Of a stretch of DNA of 64,000 nt, positions 14,120-25,391 are shown piece by piece. The notes under the pieces were generated by a model. The model searched no databases, was not told the origin of the DNA, and saw only the letters and a program-made list of their open reading frames with translations. Location: contig OZ231128.1 in NCBI GenBank assembly GCA_965153355.1, positions 1,736,001 to 1,800,000 on the forward strand, given 5' to 3'. A program made the translations under genes and the position numbers. Each line of letters begins with the position of its first letter. Position 1 is the first letter of the stretch. Source of the DNA: Flaccisagitta enflata (Eukaryota; Chaetognatha; Sagittoidea; Aphragmophora).

Positions 14120-15012
14120 CAGTAAGTGGTCAGCGGTACCCTTGCTCTGCTTGAGTAGTATGTGATTTAGGTTGAGGGGGAGCAGGGCAGCACCCAAAAG
14201 GAACAAAGTCCTGTAGAACAGGGGGAATCTGTCCATCTGTCCATCCTTCTGTCTGCCTTCCTTCTGTCCAGGATGCCTTGTTATTTGTACTCTCATTGAA
14301 TAACATGGAGAAATGACAAAAGGGCAGTATATGGACAGCGGTACCCCTACCCTTGAGTAGTTAATAAGTTGAAGGGGATCAGGCCAGGATCTGAGTCAAT
14401 GAGGCCTGAGAAGGCTGATTTTAGGCTTAGAAGAGCTCATTTGAGGCCAGAATAGGCTGATTTTAGGCATAGGAAGGCTGATTTGAGGTCTGGAAGAGCT
14501 GATTTGATGCCTGTATAAGCTGATTTCAAGCCTGAGAATGTCAGTGAGAGCTGATTTAAGCTCTGAGAGGCTTGACTCAGGTCTGCAAGGGCTAAATTCA
14601 GGCTTAGGAGGGCTAATTTGAGTTCTGGATGAGCTGATTTCAGGCCTGAGTAGACTGATTTGCGGTCTGAAAGAGCAATTTTGAGGCCTGAGAGGGCCTA
14701 TTTCACGCCTGAGAAGGCCTATTTGAGATCTGACAGAGCTGATTTGAGGCCTGAGAGGGCTGATTTCAGGTCTGAAACGGCTGATTTCAAGCCTGAGAAG
14801 GCTGATTGGAGTTCTGGAAAAGCTGATTTGAGGCCTGAGTGGGCTGATTTCAGGCCTGAGAAGGCCAATTTGAGGTCAGGAGGAGCTTATTTGTGGCTTA
14901 GAATGGCTCAAGAGGGGGACGGAATTAGACAGAGAAATGGAGAAACAGAGAAATGAAATTACTCTGTGTGGAATCATAGGTCATCGGCCCATTCAGGGCG
15001 GCTGCCCAAAAA
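14120..15012. mobile_element. Decayed copy of the GGGCAGCGG foldback family
   Basis: The asymmetric tail (GGTCAGCGGTACCC near 14127) is followed by a left terminal repeat from about 14185 (GGGCAGCACCCAAAAGG, GTCCTGTAGAACAGGGGG). A tandem of about 30-bp GCTGATTTGAGGCCTGAGA units spans 14400-14900. The right repeat ends near 15007 (GGGCGGCTGCCCAAAAAT). The open frame across the tandem is a repeat artefact. Confidence 0.6.
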
Positions 15013-15079
15013 TAATGGGACATCGGGAACTACTGACCACATGACGCTTAAGCCATCAGTTGAGCTTCTTGAGGCACTG

Positions 15080-15620
15080 TATGAAATCCCTCAGGGGCCC
15101 TCAACCTTCATGTGTGTACGCCACCACCAGATGATATCATCTTCACATAAAATTAACATCTTCAATACAATAACCTTAAAGGAGTAACCATAACAAAAAC
15201 TTTTTATTTTCATCATTTTTGCCCTTTTGAGCCTTTAAGGGCCCCTGGATGAGCCTCTCGAGGGGCCCTTTTCCTTCATTTGGGGACCCCACCACCAGAT
15301 GACAGCATTTCTATCTAAAATTTTTATCTAAAATATCCTTAGAAGTGAAACCATAAAAAAGTTAATTTTGATCATTTTTTGCCTACTTCACTTTTTTGGG
15401 GCCCCTAGATAAGCACTCTCAGGGGCCCTTACCATTCATTTGTGTACTCCACTACTAGATGATAATGTCTCTACATAAAAAAACATCTTTAAGAATTTTA
15501 GAAGAGAAATCACCTCAGAAAAATTATAGTTTTGATCATTTTTGGCTGTTTTGGTTACTTCGGGGCCCCATGTGGTTCCCATAAGGGGCCCCTAGGGGCT
15601 ACTTTGCTAAACTTTTTTTT
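15080..15620 (+). repeat. About 165-bp degenerate tandem repeat with GGGGCCCC blocks
   Basis: Three to four units each carry a GGGGCCCCTGGATGAGC-type block, CCACCACCAGATGA, and TTTTGATCATTTTTGCC. Inverted relatives lie at 12480-12690, and a single related block lies near 26370-26395. Confidence 0.6.
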
Positions 15621-15781
15621 ATTCAATAGAAGCACCATTTAGGAGCACAAAACCGTTTGGAAACCTTCTCCAATAATTTTCTTGACCCTCATTTTGGATT
15701 GACCCCCACTATGAGGCATCTAAAAACGCAAGGTAAAACGTAGTGGAAATCGAGAAAGGTTTGAGCGACGGACTTGTCACT

Positions 15782-15785
<4 letters not shown>

Positions 15786-15859
<74 letters not shown>
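15786..15859 (+). repeat. (GA)n microsatellite
   Basis: Pure GA array of about 74 bases in intron 1 of the minus-strand gene. Confidence 0.95.
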
Positions 15860-15861
<2 letters not shown>

Positions 15862-16199
15862 AGCGCTACAAGTGCTACAAGCTCATTTGCATATCGCGGA
15901 TTAGAATCTGATTCACCGATCAAATCTCTCTTTTGCCGTCAGCGACTTTGTATTTGTCGACTTACGTTGCAGAAATGACTTTTAGTCGTTGAGGACCGAA
16001 TTGGGAGGACCGAAATCAACATGATAAACTGCAATTAATTCTAGAGCAAAAATAGCTTGGGCTCGGTCTAAGATTCGTTCATGGTGTACAGAAACAAAGA
16101 AACGGCTAATTAATCAATACAACAGCCAATTAATGAATAAATGAATAAATAATAAATTTTGAATGGCTTGCGCATGCGGGCCTCGTTGAAGGGGACTCA

Positions 16200-16630
16200 A
16201 CGACCGTTTCCCCTCCAACCTCCCCGTTTAACTATGTCATCAGGCCAGGCTACAAATAAGCCCTTTTATGCCTCATGATAGCCATCTCTGGCCTCATATC
16301 AGCCCTCTCAGGCTCCGAATCAGCCTTCTCAAGCTTCAAAACAGCCCTCTCATGCCGCAAACCTGCCTTCTCAGACCTCAAATCAGTCCTCTCAAGCTCT
16401 AAATCAGGCCTTCAATCAGCTTAGCTTACTACCTCAGACATTATGACCCTCAATCAGCCCTCTTTAGCGCCTCATCAACTCGGGACATACGAAAGCCCCA
16501 TTTCACCTGTGACTGTGTTCTACAGGACTACGCAGCCGTCGCACTGCTTCCCCTCAGTGAGGGGCCCTCACTAAAATTCACAATTATGCAAGGCAGGGCA
16601 ACGGGTATTGCTGACCACATATTGGCCTTA
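16200..16630. other. Degenerate repeat remnants in intron 1
   Basis: AGCCCTCTCAGG-type units and a tail resembling the foldback family (GCAGGGCAACGGGTATTGCTGACCACAT near 16590-16620). No gene seen. Confidence 0.4.
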
Positions 16631-16860
16631 TTTTTTTTTTCTTGTTCTTGTTCTTGTTCTTTTTCTCTTCTTTTTTTTTCTTTTTCTTTTTCTTCTTCCT
16701 CTTTTTTTTTCTTTCTCTTTCTCTTCTTCTTCTTCTTCATTTTTTTCTTCATCATCTTCATCTTCATTCTTCCTCATTTTCTGTTTCTTTTTCTTTTTCT
16801 TTTTCTTTTTCTTGTTCTGTTTCTTCATTATCTTTATCTTCATTCTTCTCCCCCCCCCCC
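16631..16860 (+). repeat. Polypyrimidine tract (TTTTTC/TTCTTC)n
   Basis: An impure pyrimidine run of about 220 bases ends in a C homopolymer. Open frames here code Phe/Ser/Leu or Lys/Glu and are compositional artefacts. Confidence 0.85.
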
Positions 16861-16890
16861 ATCATTCGCCTCCATTTGGGTTCTCCAAAT

Positions 16891-18113
16891 TACCTGTGCC
16901 TTCATCGTTTGGCCTCTTTTTGGCTTCATTGTCCAATTGGCACAAAGCCAGCGTCTTAATACTAATTACCAATTACCTGTGCCTTCATCATTTGGCCTCT
17001 TCGTGGCTTCCTGGGCCAATCGGCACCGAGCCAGCGTCTTAATACCAATTACCAATTACCTGTGCCTTCATCGTTTGGCCTCTTTGTGTCTTCGTTGGCC
17101 AATCGGCACCAAGCCTGTGTCTTAATACCAATTACCAATTACCTGTGCCTTCATCGTTTGGCCTCTTCAAGGCTTCATTGGCTAATCGGCACAAAGTCAG
17201 CGTTTTTATACCAATTACTAATTACCTGTGCCTTCATTGTTTGGCCTCTTTGTGGCTTTGTTGGCCAATTGGCACCAAGTTGGCATCTTAATACTAATTA
17301 CCAATTACCTGTGTCTTCATCGTTTGGCCTCTTCGTGGCTTCATTGGCCGATCGGCACCAAGCCTGCGTCTTAATACCAATTACCAATTACCTGTGCCTT
17401 CATCGTTTGGCCTCTTCATGGCTTTGTTGGACAATCGGCACCAAGCCTGTGTCTTAATATCAATTACCAATTACCTCTGCCTTCATCGTTTGGCCTCTTC
17501 GTGGCTTCATTGGCCGATTGGCACCAAGCCGGCGTCTTAATACCAATTACCAATTATCTGTGCCTTCATCATTTGGCCTCTTCGTGGCTTCCTTGGCCAA
17601 TTGGCACCAAGCTGGCGTCTTAATACTAATTACCAATTACAGTTGAACCCCGCTCTAATGGCTTGTTGGACAATCGGCACCAAGCCTTGCACAATTAAAT
17701 TAGTCCCTTCAAGTTGATTTTTTGTCTTCATTGGCAATAACAGAAGTCCCGCTTATAACAAGAAAAATCATTGGTCCCCTGAAATCGGGTTTTAATTGTA
17801 CCTGTGCATTCATCATTTGGCCTCTTCGTGGCTTCGTTGGCCGATCGGCACCAAGTCGGCGTCCTAATACCAATTACCAATTACCTGTGCCTTCATCGTT
17901 TGGCCTCTTCGTGGCTTCATTGGCCGATCGGCACCAAGCCGGCGTCCTAATACCCATTACCAATTACCTGTGCCTTCATCGTTTGGCCTCTTGGTGGCTT
18001 CATTGGCCGATCGGCACCAAGCTAGCGTCTTTATACTAATTACCAATTACCTGTGCCTTCATCGTTTGGCCTCTTCGTGGCTTCGTTGGCCGATCGGCAC
18101 CAAGCCGGCGTCT
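16891..18113 (-). repeat. 83-bp satellite derived from the exon 1 / intron 1 splice junction
   Basis: The word CCTGTGCCTTCATCGTTTGG recurs at exact 83-bp steps (for example second C at 17802, 17885, 17968 and 18051). About 13-14 units are present, interrupted at 17641-17800 by a MITE. The rightmost unit is the 3' end of exon 1 itself: read on the minus strand each unit carries AACGATGAAGGCACAG|GTAATTGG, the exon 1 donor context. Because 83 is not a multiple of three, units read in successive frames, so plus-strand frames through the array are not genes. Confidence 0.85.
17641..17800 (+). mobile_element. Decayed pogo/Tigger-like MITE inside the 83-bp satellite
   Basis: It begins CAGTTGAACCCCGCTCTAAT (from 17639/17640) and contains GGCAATAACAGAAGTCCCGC, TATAACA and ATTGGTCCCCTGA, in the same order as the intact element at 44043-44219. 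Its right terminus is eroded (GGGTTTTAATTGTA). Its left part also carries a piece of the satellite (GACAATCGGCACCAAGCC), suggesting exchange with the array. Confidence 0.6.
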
Positions 18114-19782
18114 TAATCGCCGGGAAAATCCGTCCAAGATCTTCGTCGGTCTCCACGCCGCCGAGAAGAGGCTGCCGATAATATCGCAATCCTTCCGTCG
18201 AGTCGCGCGCCAACTCGCGGACGATCCGTTCCGCCGCCGGCGACGAAAAAAATCCGCATTCGTCGTCGACGACCTCAGAGTTCTCGTCGAGTTCTTTTCC
18301 TGCTGTTCTTCCTTGGATGGTCCGAACACCGTTGTCGTCGTCGTCGTCGTTGTCGTCGTCGTCGACGTCGACGAGGTGGTGGGTCTCTTCTTCTTCTTCT
18401 TCCTCCATTTTGGATTTGAAGCAGCGAAATCGATTTTGCAGGAATATTTTTCCACGCGTTTCCGGTTTTTCTTTCAACCGAAATTCCACGCAAAATTCGT
18501 CGGCGTCAAAGCGGAAGTCGAAGGCGTCGCCGTGAAGCTCCCTCATCACGTGGACGGAGAGTTGGGCGAAGGCGGCCTTGGAGCAGGAGTAAGAGGAGGA
18601 AGAGGAGGAGGAAAAGCCGGCTGTGGCGGCGGCGGCGGCAACGGCATCAACGTTGGCTGTGGCGGGGTAAAGTTGATGAGGAAGAAGGGTTTGTTGATCA
18701 TACGAAGGATGAGGAAGAGGTTGAGATGACGGATGACAACGTTTTACTTGTGAGGAGGCGGAAAATGATGAAGAAGTTATTCGAGATGACGAGGAGCTGC
18801 TAAGAGTACGTTTTGACTCCACGGCCTCAACGTTTGCAATTGTTGTTGTTGTTGTTGTTTTTCCCTTTTTGTTTTTCACAATTTCGTTGCGTTCGGCGCC
18901 GTTTGTTTTCTGCTTTAAAGCGCCTTTAGAGACATTTCCCGCACCTAATGGACTATCCACTTTGCCGTTTTTCTCTCTTTTGTAACTGTTTTTTTCTTTG
19001 AAAAGCTCGGTTTGATGCTTCTTTTGTGCATCATCATCATCATCATCATCATCTGCATCATCTGCAGCAGACGCTCGTCCATAAGTCCTACTTCTTTTGC
19101 CACCTGTATCAATTTCAGCGGCGTTTATCTTACATTTGGCGCCATTATCGACAGAAATGACATTTTTACCGGTCCGACGTCTCACACCGTCTTTGAAACG
19201 GGAGACGTCGTCGTTGTTGTCATCGTTGTCGTCATCGTCGTCGTTGTCATCGTCGTTGTCGTCATCGTCGTTGTCGTCATCGTCGTTGTAATCGCCATCG
19301 CGTGTCTTGCGGTTGTCACAGTTGGTGATAAGCGAGGCGCCTTCCCTTTCCTCTGTCGTGGCGCCATATCCCGGGTTGAATACTCTCAGAGGCGTCGACG
19401 TTGAATAAGAAGAAATGGAAAACGACGATGAGGAAGTCGGTGACAAAGCCGGTGACAAAGCCGGTGACAAAGCCGGTGACAAAGCCGGTGACAAAGCCGG
19501 TGATGAAACCGGTGACAACGCCCGAGAAATCGATGATGAAACGGGTGACAAAGGTGGTGACAACGTGACAGGGGGTGACAATGGCGGAGATGTCACCACC
19601 CGGGATGATGATGACAGTTCCGGTGGTGACAGTAAAGATGACGTCGACGACGACGATAACGAAGACCTTCGTGATGACGGTGATTTGCCGCTTCGCGATT
19701 TTCGAAATGATTTCCTCAAACTTCTGCTTAAAGATTTCTCTCGTCGTGGTTTTTGTGAACTTTTACTTTGAGCGCCTCCCAT
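18051..19782 (-). CDS. Exon 1 of the giant gene; N-myristoylated-type N-terminus MGGAQSK
   Basis: The start codon ATG at 19782-19780 has A at -3 and G at +4. The N-terminus MGGAQSKSSQK fits the N-myristoylation pattern (Gly2, Ser6, Lys7), followed by a strongly basic Ser/Arg/Lys stretch typical of membrane-tethered proteins. Residues about 90-130 carry ALSPALSP repeats, and Asp-Asn and Ser-rich linkers follow. A more ordered segment near residues 400-450 contains VHVMRELHGDAFDFRFDADE, and another near the end contains SSPAAERIVRELARDSTEGL. The donor CACAG|GTAATTGG (intron from 18050) gives phase 1, matching exon 2. Reading through the donor instead stops at 18040. About 577 codons lie in this exon. 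The family was not recognised; a membrane-associated scaffold is only an inference from the N-terminus. Confidence 0.7.
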
Positions 19783-19785
19783 GTT

Positions 19786-19786
19786 T

Positions 19787-19848
<62 letters not shown>

Positions 19849-19916
19849 TTTCTTTCTTTCTTTAGCTTTCTTTCCTTCTTTCTTTCGCTCTCTTTCTTTC
19901 TTCCCTTCTTTAATTA
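19786..19916 (+). repeat. (CTTT)n array immediately 5' of the giant gene's start codon
   Basis: On the minus strand this is a GAAA-rich purine tract that ends a few bases before the ATG, so it would form the 5' UTR or proximal promoter. No TATA box was identified. Confidence 0.85.
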
Positions 19917-20199
19917 TTTCAGCTCATTCGGCTCGTTCAATTTTCGCGATTTTCTTGACACCGCGCTGTATCACCACTCGGGTCCCCAATCTAATGTCTA
20001 TTTTACATCTTCTTAATCTCACTAACCCTTCTTTTTTCTCCTTCTATTACGCTTTTCGCGGTTCTCTTTCTCTTTTCTCCTTCGCTTTCTTTTCCTCTTT
20101 CTTGTGCAAAAGTGAATTGCCGAATCTCAAGAGCCAGGGTTCCTTTTCGATTATTCCTGGAACTTGTCACATTGTCCTCTCTCTTGTTTTTCTTCCACT

Positions 20200-20489
20200 T
20201 TTTCAATTTCTTTCTTTGCCTCTTCCTCTTCTTCTTCCTCCACTCCTTCTTCTTCTTCTTCTTCTTCTTCTTCTTCTTCTTCTTCTTCTTCTTCTTCTTC
20301 TTCTTCTTCTTCTTCTTCTTCCTCCACTTCTTCTTCTTCTTCTTCTTCTTCTCCTTCCTCCTTGGCTTTCTTTTCCAAACTTCTCATGGCCGTTTTATCC
20401 TCTCTTCGTTCTTTGTTCCTCCCTTTTTATCCCCAGTTTCAGTTTCAGGGTGTTCTTTCTCTTCCAGTATATCTGAAAAAAAATCTTCC

Positions 20490-20535
<46 letters not shown>

Positions 20536-20600
20536 CTCTTTCTTTAACTTTCTTTCTTTCCTTCTATCTGTCTTTCTTTCTTTCTTCCTTTCTAGTTTAG
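20200..20600 (+). repeat. (TTC)n and (CTTT)n polypyrimidine tracts
   Basis: A TTC array at about 20245-20350 and a CTTT array at about 20488-20590 lie upstream of the giant gene. They are open in many frames because of composition only. Confidence 0.85.
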
Positions 20601-21406
20601 GTTTTTTATTTCCTTCAATCAGAGGAGAAATTTTGTGTGTGTTTGGATTTACTCTTTATCCATTTTATGGATGTTTTTCATGGGCTGTTGGGTTTTTTAG
20701 AAGCGAGAATGAGGAGGAGGAGGAGGAAGAGAGTGAAAAAAAGAGAAACCAATGATATTTTTCCAACCAGTTGAGGATTTCTTTTTTCTTTTCTCAGATA
20801 TCACTTTCAGATTCATATTTCGATAATTGTTTTGTTATCACCATATATATTGTTTTTTTGTCTTTCTCCCGCATATATACACTTCTTCCTTTCCTCCTGG
20901 TGGTTTCTTCTCTTTCTTTTAGATTTTATTCCTCAAGTCGCCGACGGCTTTTATTTTTCATTTTTTTTTGTTTTGTGTTTCAATTTCGAAAGAAGAAAAT
21001 AGAACCGTTTCTTATTTCTTTCAATTTCCTCCAAATCCTCCCGTGGCTCTCGTCTTGCATATCACGTGTGCGCGTGTGTACATGTGTGTGTGCGAGTGTG
21101 TGTTTGTGTGCGCGCGCTAAGATTTGATTTGCTTTCTTTTTTTTTGTTTCTAATTTTTTATTGTCGCGCTTTTATTTTTCACTTTCAGTTTTCGTATTGT
21201 TTTTTTTTTCTTCTTTTTATTTTGCTCCTTAGATTTATATTTTGTTCTTTTTTCTTCCTATGCGTTCTGCCGTTTCAAGCCAATCCAATATTTGACAGAG
21301 TGCGAAAGCGACACTTTTTGGTTTGGCGGCGGCCGACAGAAGCAACAAAAACGCGCGAAACAAAAGGCTGTCTGGGAACAAAAGCGGAATTACAATTTCC
21401 TCCTTC

Positions 21407-21410
<4 letters not shown>
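20601..21410. other. Pyrimidine-rich unique DNA without a supported gene
   Basis: T-rich stretches with short GT-rich words near 21060-21115 (GTGTGCGCGTGTGTACATG). No coding or regulatory feature can be supported. It may contain the promoter of the giant minus-strand gene. Confidence 0.3.
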
Positions 21411-21463
<53 letters not shown>

Positions 21464-21484
21464 GTGTGTTGTGTGTTGTGTGTT

Positions 21485-21566
<82 letters not shown>
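21411..21566 (+). repeat. Compound (GT)n-(GTGTTGT)n-(GA)n microsatellite
   Basis: A GT array is followed by four TTGTGTG units and then a GA array of about 55 bases. Confidence 0.95.
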
Positions 21567-21568
<2 letters not shown>

Positions 21569-21780
21569 CGTATGATTTTATTTGTTTGTTTTTTTTTCAA
21601 ATTTGTCTTCTCAGGATTTTCCTTTCTTCTAAAAGAAACTAATCCCTCGTCTCCGAAAGATAGCGTTTTCAATTTTGCGAATCTATACATTGATTTTTCT
21701 TTTTATCTAGAAGGAAAAGGATATTTGTACTTGTAGACTCGGTGAAGCTGTCTGAAAATTATGTTGTAAGAAAAAAAAAA

Positions 21781-21986
21781 CAAGGCCGGATACACGGCTA
21801 CCCCAGTCGCGTGCGGGTGGGCAGGGGCTGTATTTGAGGTCACTTGATCATTTGGGCAGGAGCAGTAAGGCCAAAGACCATAAAAAAAAACAAAAGAAAA
21901 GTAAAGTGTGACGGACCGACGGATGAACGGACAGACGGACGGACCGACAAATCTGGGTGTAGAGTCGCGTAGCACGCGACTAAAAA
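21781..21986 (-). mobile_element. Hairpin-ended short interspersed element, full copy
   Basis: The order is CAAGGCCGGATACACGGC, then GTGGGCAGGGGC, AGGTCACTTGATCATTTGGG, an A-rich segment, a GACGGACCGACGG tract, then the hairpin AGTCGCGT-agc-ACGCGACT (21963-21981) and TAAAA. There is no terminal inverted repeat and no ORF. Copies occur in both orientations through the window (25243, 25943, 29391, 36814, 39479, 50269, 52872, 54295). A SINE-like or Helitron-like origin is possible: a hairpin and CTAA at one end fit a Helitron 3' end only loosely. Confidence 0.7.
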
Positions 21987-22139
21987 ACTAGATCGGCGTG
22001 GCAAGTTACAGACACTTTTTTTTTTTAATTTTAGCTACATTTTTCGGTTAAAAAAAGCGCTTTGATTTAATTGTACCACGAGGTGGCTTGTCCATCATTG
22101 GTTGGCTTTAAATTCATTCGTCGTCATTATGGGCTGTTG

Positions 22140-22144
<5 letters not shown>

Positions 22145-22222
<78 letters not shown>
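22145..22222 (+). repeat. (GA)n microsatellite
   Basis: Pure GA array of about 78 bases. Confidence 0.95.
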
Positions 22223-22225
<3 letters not shown>

Positions 22226-23181
22226 AAAGTAAAGGAAAAAAAAGTTGGGGATCATGGTAAGCAGGAAGTCCGAGTAAATTTGATTCACTGGGAAAGGACC
22301 AAAGGCTGTCTGAATTCGCGCATGTATTCGCACGTATTTGCACGTATTTGCACAACCACGTGTTTACGAATACGAACAAAACGCACGTGCACGCAGCGAC
22401 GTGCATTTTCTGGGTAGAAGCCACTACCCTACCATCATCCTGATTAACCAGTGTCATGAACAAGCAGGGTGCTGCACCGGTGCCGCTGTCCATGTGGCAG
22501 TTACGACCCTGGCCTTGGGCTGTCTAATCAATCCTCCATACATGGGTAAGGGGATACGAGATTCTTGAAAAAAATACTGTTTTGAGAATGGATCCCTGGC
22601 TACCCAAAAAACATGTGAGTAGGTCCTGGATATGATGTTTTAAACTTTCCTGAGCTTAATCGGTTGAAAAAAATCCCGCGATAAGCTCGAAAAACCGATT
22701 TCGCGACATTTTTTGACGTTTTTTGTTAATTTTTTTTACAAGAAAATTGCAATGTTAGTCTCTAAACATTTTTTTCAGCATTACAGCTAGTTATCTAGTC
22801 TGAGTTGTTAAAAGGAACTTGCCAGTCAATGAATTAGAAGAAAAAATTGTCAAAATCTGTAAAAAAATGAAAATCAAGTACTATCAAACCACAGTTATAA
22901 TAAGGAAATCAAGTTTTTTTGCCTTTTTTGGCTTTTTTGTCTGTCTGTCTATTGGCCTCTCTGCTTCTCTCTCAATCTCCTTCCTTTCGCCACCCCTTCC
23001 TTTTCTTTCTCTGTGTGTGTCTCTCTCTCTTTTCCTCTTGGTTGATGTTGATGTTGATCCCTGGCCTGGGCAAGCCTCAACTTGACCAAATAATGAAATG
23101 ATCCTTGTGATGTTCTTTTGTTACCTATTCTGTACTTTGAGGAAAGAACACATTGAAATTGTTTCTATGAGGGTTAAGTAG
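22223..23181. other. Unique AT-rich DNA
   Basis: It includes a GCACGTATTT repeat near 22320-22350 and a CTCTCTCT-rich stretch near 22940-23040. No supported gene. Confidence 0.3.
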
Positions 23182-23984
23182 ATGATGACCGGTAAAAAGG
23201 ATCTTGTTGCAAGGCTCATTACAATGCTGAATTCAACTCTACCTCCTTGATTCATCAACGTCATACAAGCTGGCAAGAAATATGGCCAAAATAAACTGAT
23301 TTCCTTGTGTGTGCAAAACGGAACAAAGCACAAGTACATTGCACCACTCTCATCTCAAGCTGAAGTTAAAAAGTGCTATGACAGAATCAAAAAACTGAGT
23401 GAGCAGGATCAGTTGGCCATTTTGTGCAGGGAAGTGAAGTTGAAAAAAGCCTTGTTTTCAGAAATGCCAAGTGATTTTGTCTATTTCAAGTAGTACAATA
23501 TCGCTGCCAAACAAATGTACAAAAATTTGCTTGCTTTGTACATGGTTGACCCATCTGACCAAGAAATTATAATGTGGAAGATATATATGTTGTTTCTGAG
23601 TCAGTGAGGAATCAGTCTACCAATAAGCAGGCCAAGAGATCTAGGGCATCTTCGGAGGAGCCTCTGAGAGACTTCAGTTGGCCATTACAAGAAGAAGAAT
23701 TTGTTATCACATTGCAGGAAGACGGCTGGAATCTTGGATCGGTGCAATCATATGATCCGCAACAAGATAGCATTTGCGTGCAAGCGCTTGCCACACTGAA
23801 AACCAGAGCAAAAGATGATCAAGGGAAAACATATTGGATCTATCCCAATGAGGAAGTTGTTGATGACTTTGAAAGGAAGCACATCTTTGAAATCAAAAGG
23901 AAAGATTTGGTTTTTGCACTTCTCAATCGTGAGATCATTGAAGCTATGTGGGGACAACTGATTGGCTCAAATGGGTCAGAGTAA
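23182..23984 (+). pseudogene. Decayed ORF of transposon type, with stops and a frameshift
   Basis: From ATG at 23182 one frame reads MMTGKKDLVARLITMLNS, a stop, then QAGKKYGQNKLISLCVQNG and YDRIKKLSEQDQLAILCREV, another stop at 23491-23493, then AAKQMYKNLLALYMVDPSDQ. Near 23574 the reading continues in another frame with SEEPLRDFSWPLQEEEFVIT and DGWNLGSVQSYDPQQDSICV to a stop at 23982. The second part, with its DGWxLGxVxSYD pattern and a following acidic segment, resembles the small Tudor/chromo-like modules seen at the C-terminus of many invertebrate transposon-encoded proteins. The first part resembles the Lys/Arg-rich helical segment often preceding it. This family assignment comes from memory of pattern only. 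Composition is clearly protein-like across 800 bases despite the breaks, so I call it a pseudogene. Confidence 0.5.
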
Positions 23985-25242
23985 TGTTTGAAGGTGCCAT
24001 CTGCTCATAACATAGAACACAGTATTTAGTACTCTTTGAGAGAGCTCTTACGTTTCAAAACGGTGTTAGTTTGGAAAAACAATTGCTCAATATTATGATC
24101 CATTTTCAAAAAAGCTTGCATATGAAATGGTCTTATAATTTAATGTTCAACCCCCACACTCTGCAATCAGATTTTTCCAATAATTCATTTTATATAGCAT
24201 TTTCCCCTAACCATTTATGGCCAACTCAGCCTGATGAGCTTGCCCAAAACAGATCCTTTGTTAGACTAAAATTTATCATGGCTGGAAGCTAGTGTCACTT
24301 GAAAGTAATGCTTAGTTACAGATATTGACATGTTTTTTAGACTTTTATTTATCTAAATATTTTCATTCAATTGGATTCAGTTTTACTTGCATTAGCTACC
24401 TCCAAAAACATATCCATACTCTTTGCTCGTTCAATTTGTTTGTTTGATTTTCTTATCTACTATTCAGAATTGTTAGTCAGCTGCATATCAGATTGACGCT
24501 ATTTTTACCTTCTTATTTGTTATATGTAATTTTGGTTTTCAAATGATAGTTTATGCAATTACACACTTCTAAATGCACTAAAGATAACTTTTGAACAATA
24601 TTTCTTTGATCTTATCTCAATCAATGAGATTGAAATGGAGTCTTTCAACAGAAAAGTCGGTGAAACAAAATTGTTTTCGATATGTTCCAGAAAGATTGCT
24701 CATTTTCCTTATTTTGACTAGATTTTGCTATGATTAGATGGGGTACTATTTTTTAAATGGACAGATATACAGCTCATGCTTAGGGATGCTTTAAAAAATC
24801 AAAGAAAAATAAGTTTAGATAGGTATTTTATAGTTAATAAGACACGATGAAAGTTATCGTGACACTTCAGTTTCACCAGGGGCAAAGAATCCACCATTTT
24901 TCTTTCTAAAAATGCATGATTCACCTAATAGTACATGTTAAACTAGGTAATTAACAGAAAAAATTGATGCAAAATCTCATCAAATGAAAAAATTACAGCT
25001 ATTTTTAATTAAGAAATTGTCGGTTTTCTTTTTCACTGGTATTTCTGTTTTTTTTTTCAATGAAAAAACACTAACAAAGCTTGTAAAAACCCTGGGACAA
25101 CAGTTCAACAATATCTTACTTAATAGAAGAATAAAACAAAACAATTTTTTTTTTCAAATTTATCATTTTATATTTTTAAACATTTTTTTTACATTTTTAT
25201 AAAATTCTTAATAATATTGCAGCTTATAAAAGTTCTAAAATA
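23985..25242. other. AT-rich DNA without a supported feature
   Basis: Only short chance frames; no repeats with clear structure. It may be the untranslated or decayed remainder of the element at 23182-23984. Confidence 0.3.
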
Positions 25243-25391
25243 ACAAGGCCAGATACACGGCCACCAGTTGCCGATGGGTGGGCAGGGGCGGAAATGCGCG
25301 TTTTCCCACTTTTCGACTCTATCATTACGGACCAACGGACCAACGGATGGACGGACAAAGCCTCCTATAGAGTTGAGTGCCCGCAACTAAA
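25243..25391 (-). mobile_element. Hairpin-ended short interspersed element, short copy
   Basis: CAAGGCCAGATACACGGCC, GTGGGCAGGGGC, a GGACCAACGGACC tract, then hairpin AGTTGAGTGCCCGCAACT (25371-25388) and AAAAG. The stem sequence differs from other copies but still pairs (AGTTG with CAACT). Confidence 0.65.

Larger units (their letters stand above)
12201..15680. mobile_element. Old transposon-like unit bounded by inverted repeats in intron 1
   Basis: The left end (12201-12224, AAAATTATTGGAGAA) is inverted at 15657-15680. The next block inward, AAAAAAGTTTAGCA at about 12264, is inverted at about 15604. GGGGCCCC-containing blocks at 12482-12690 are inverted at about 15400-15600. No coding frame for a transposase is visible inside, so it is a decayed or non-autonomous element, or an inverted duplication. 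Confidence 0.45.

Noticed and set aside
17062-18039. Plus-strand frames with NYLCLHRLASS repeats, suggesting a repeat protein
   Set aside because: They follow the 83-bp satellite, where consecutive units fall in different frames. The minus-strand exon/intron junction explains the sequence.
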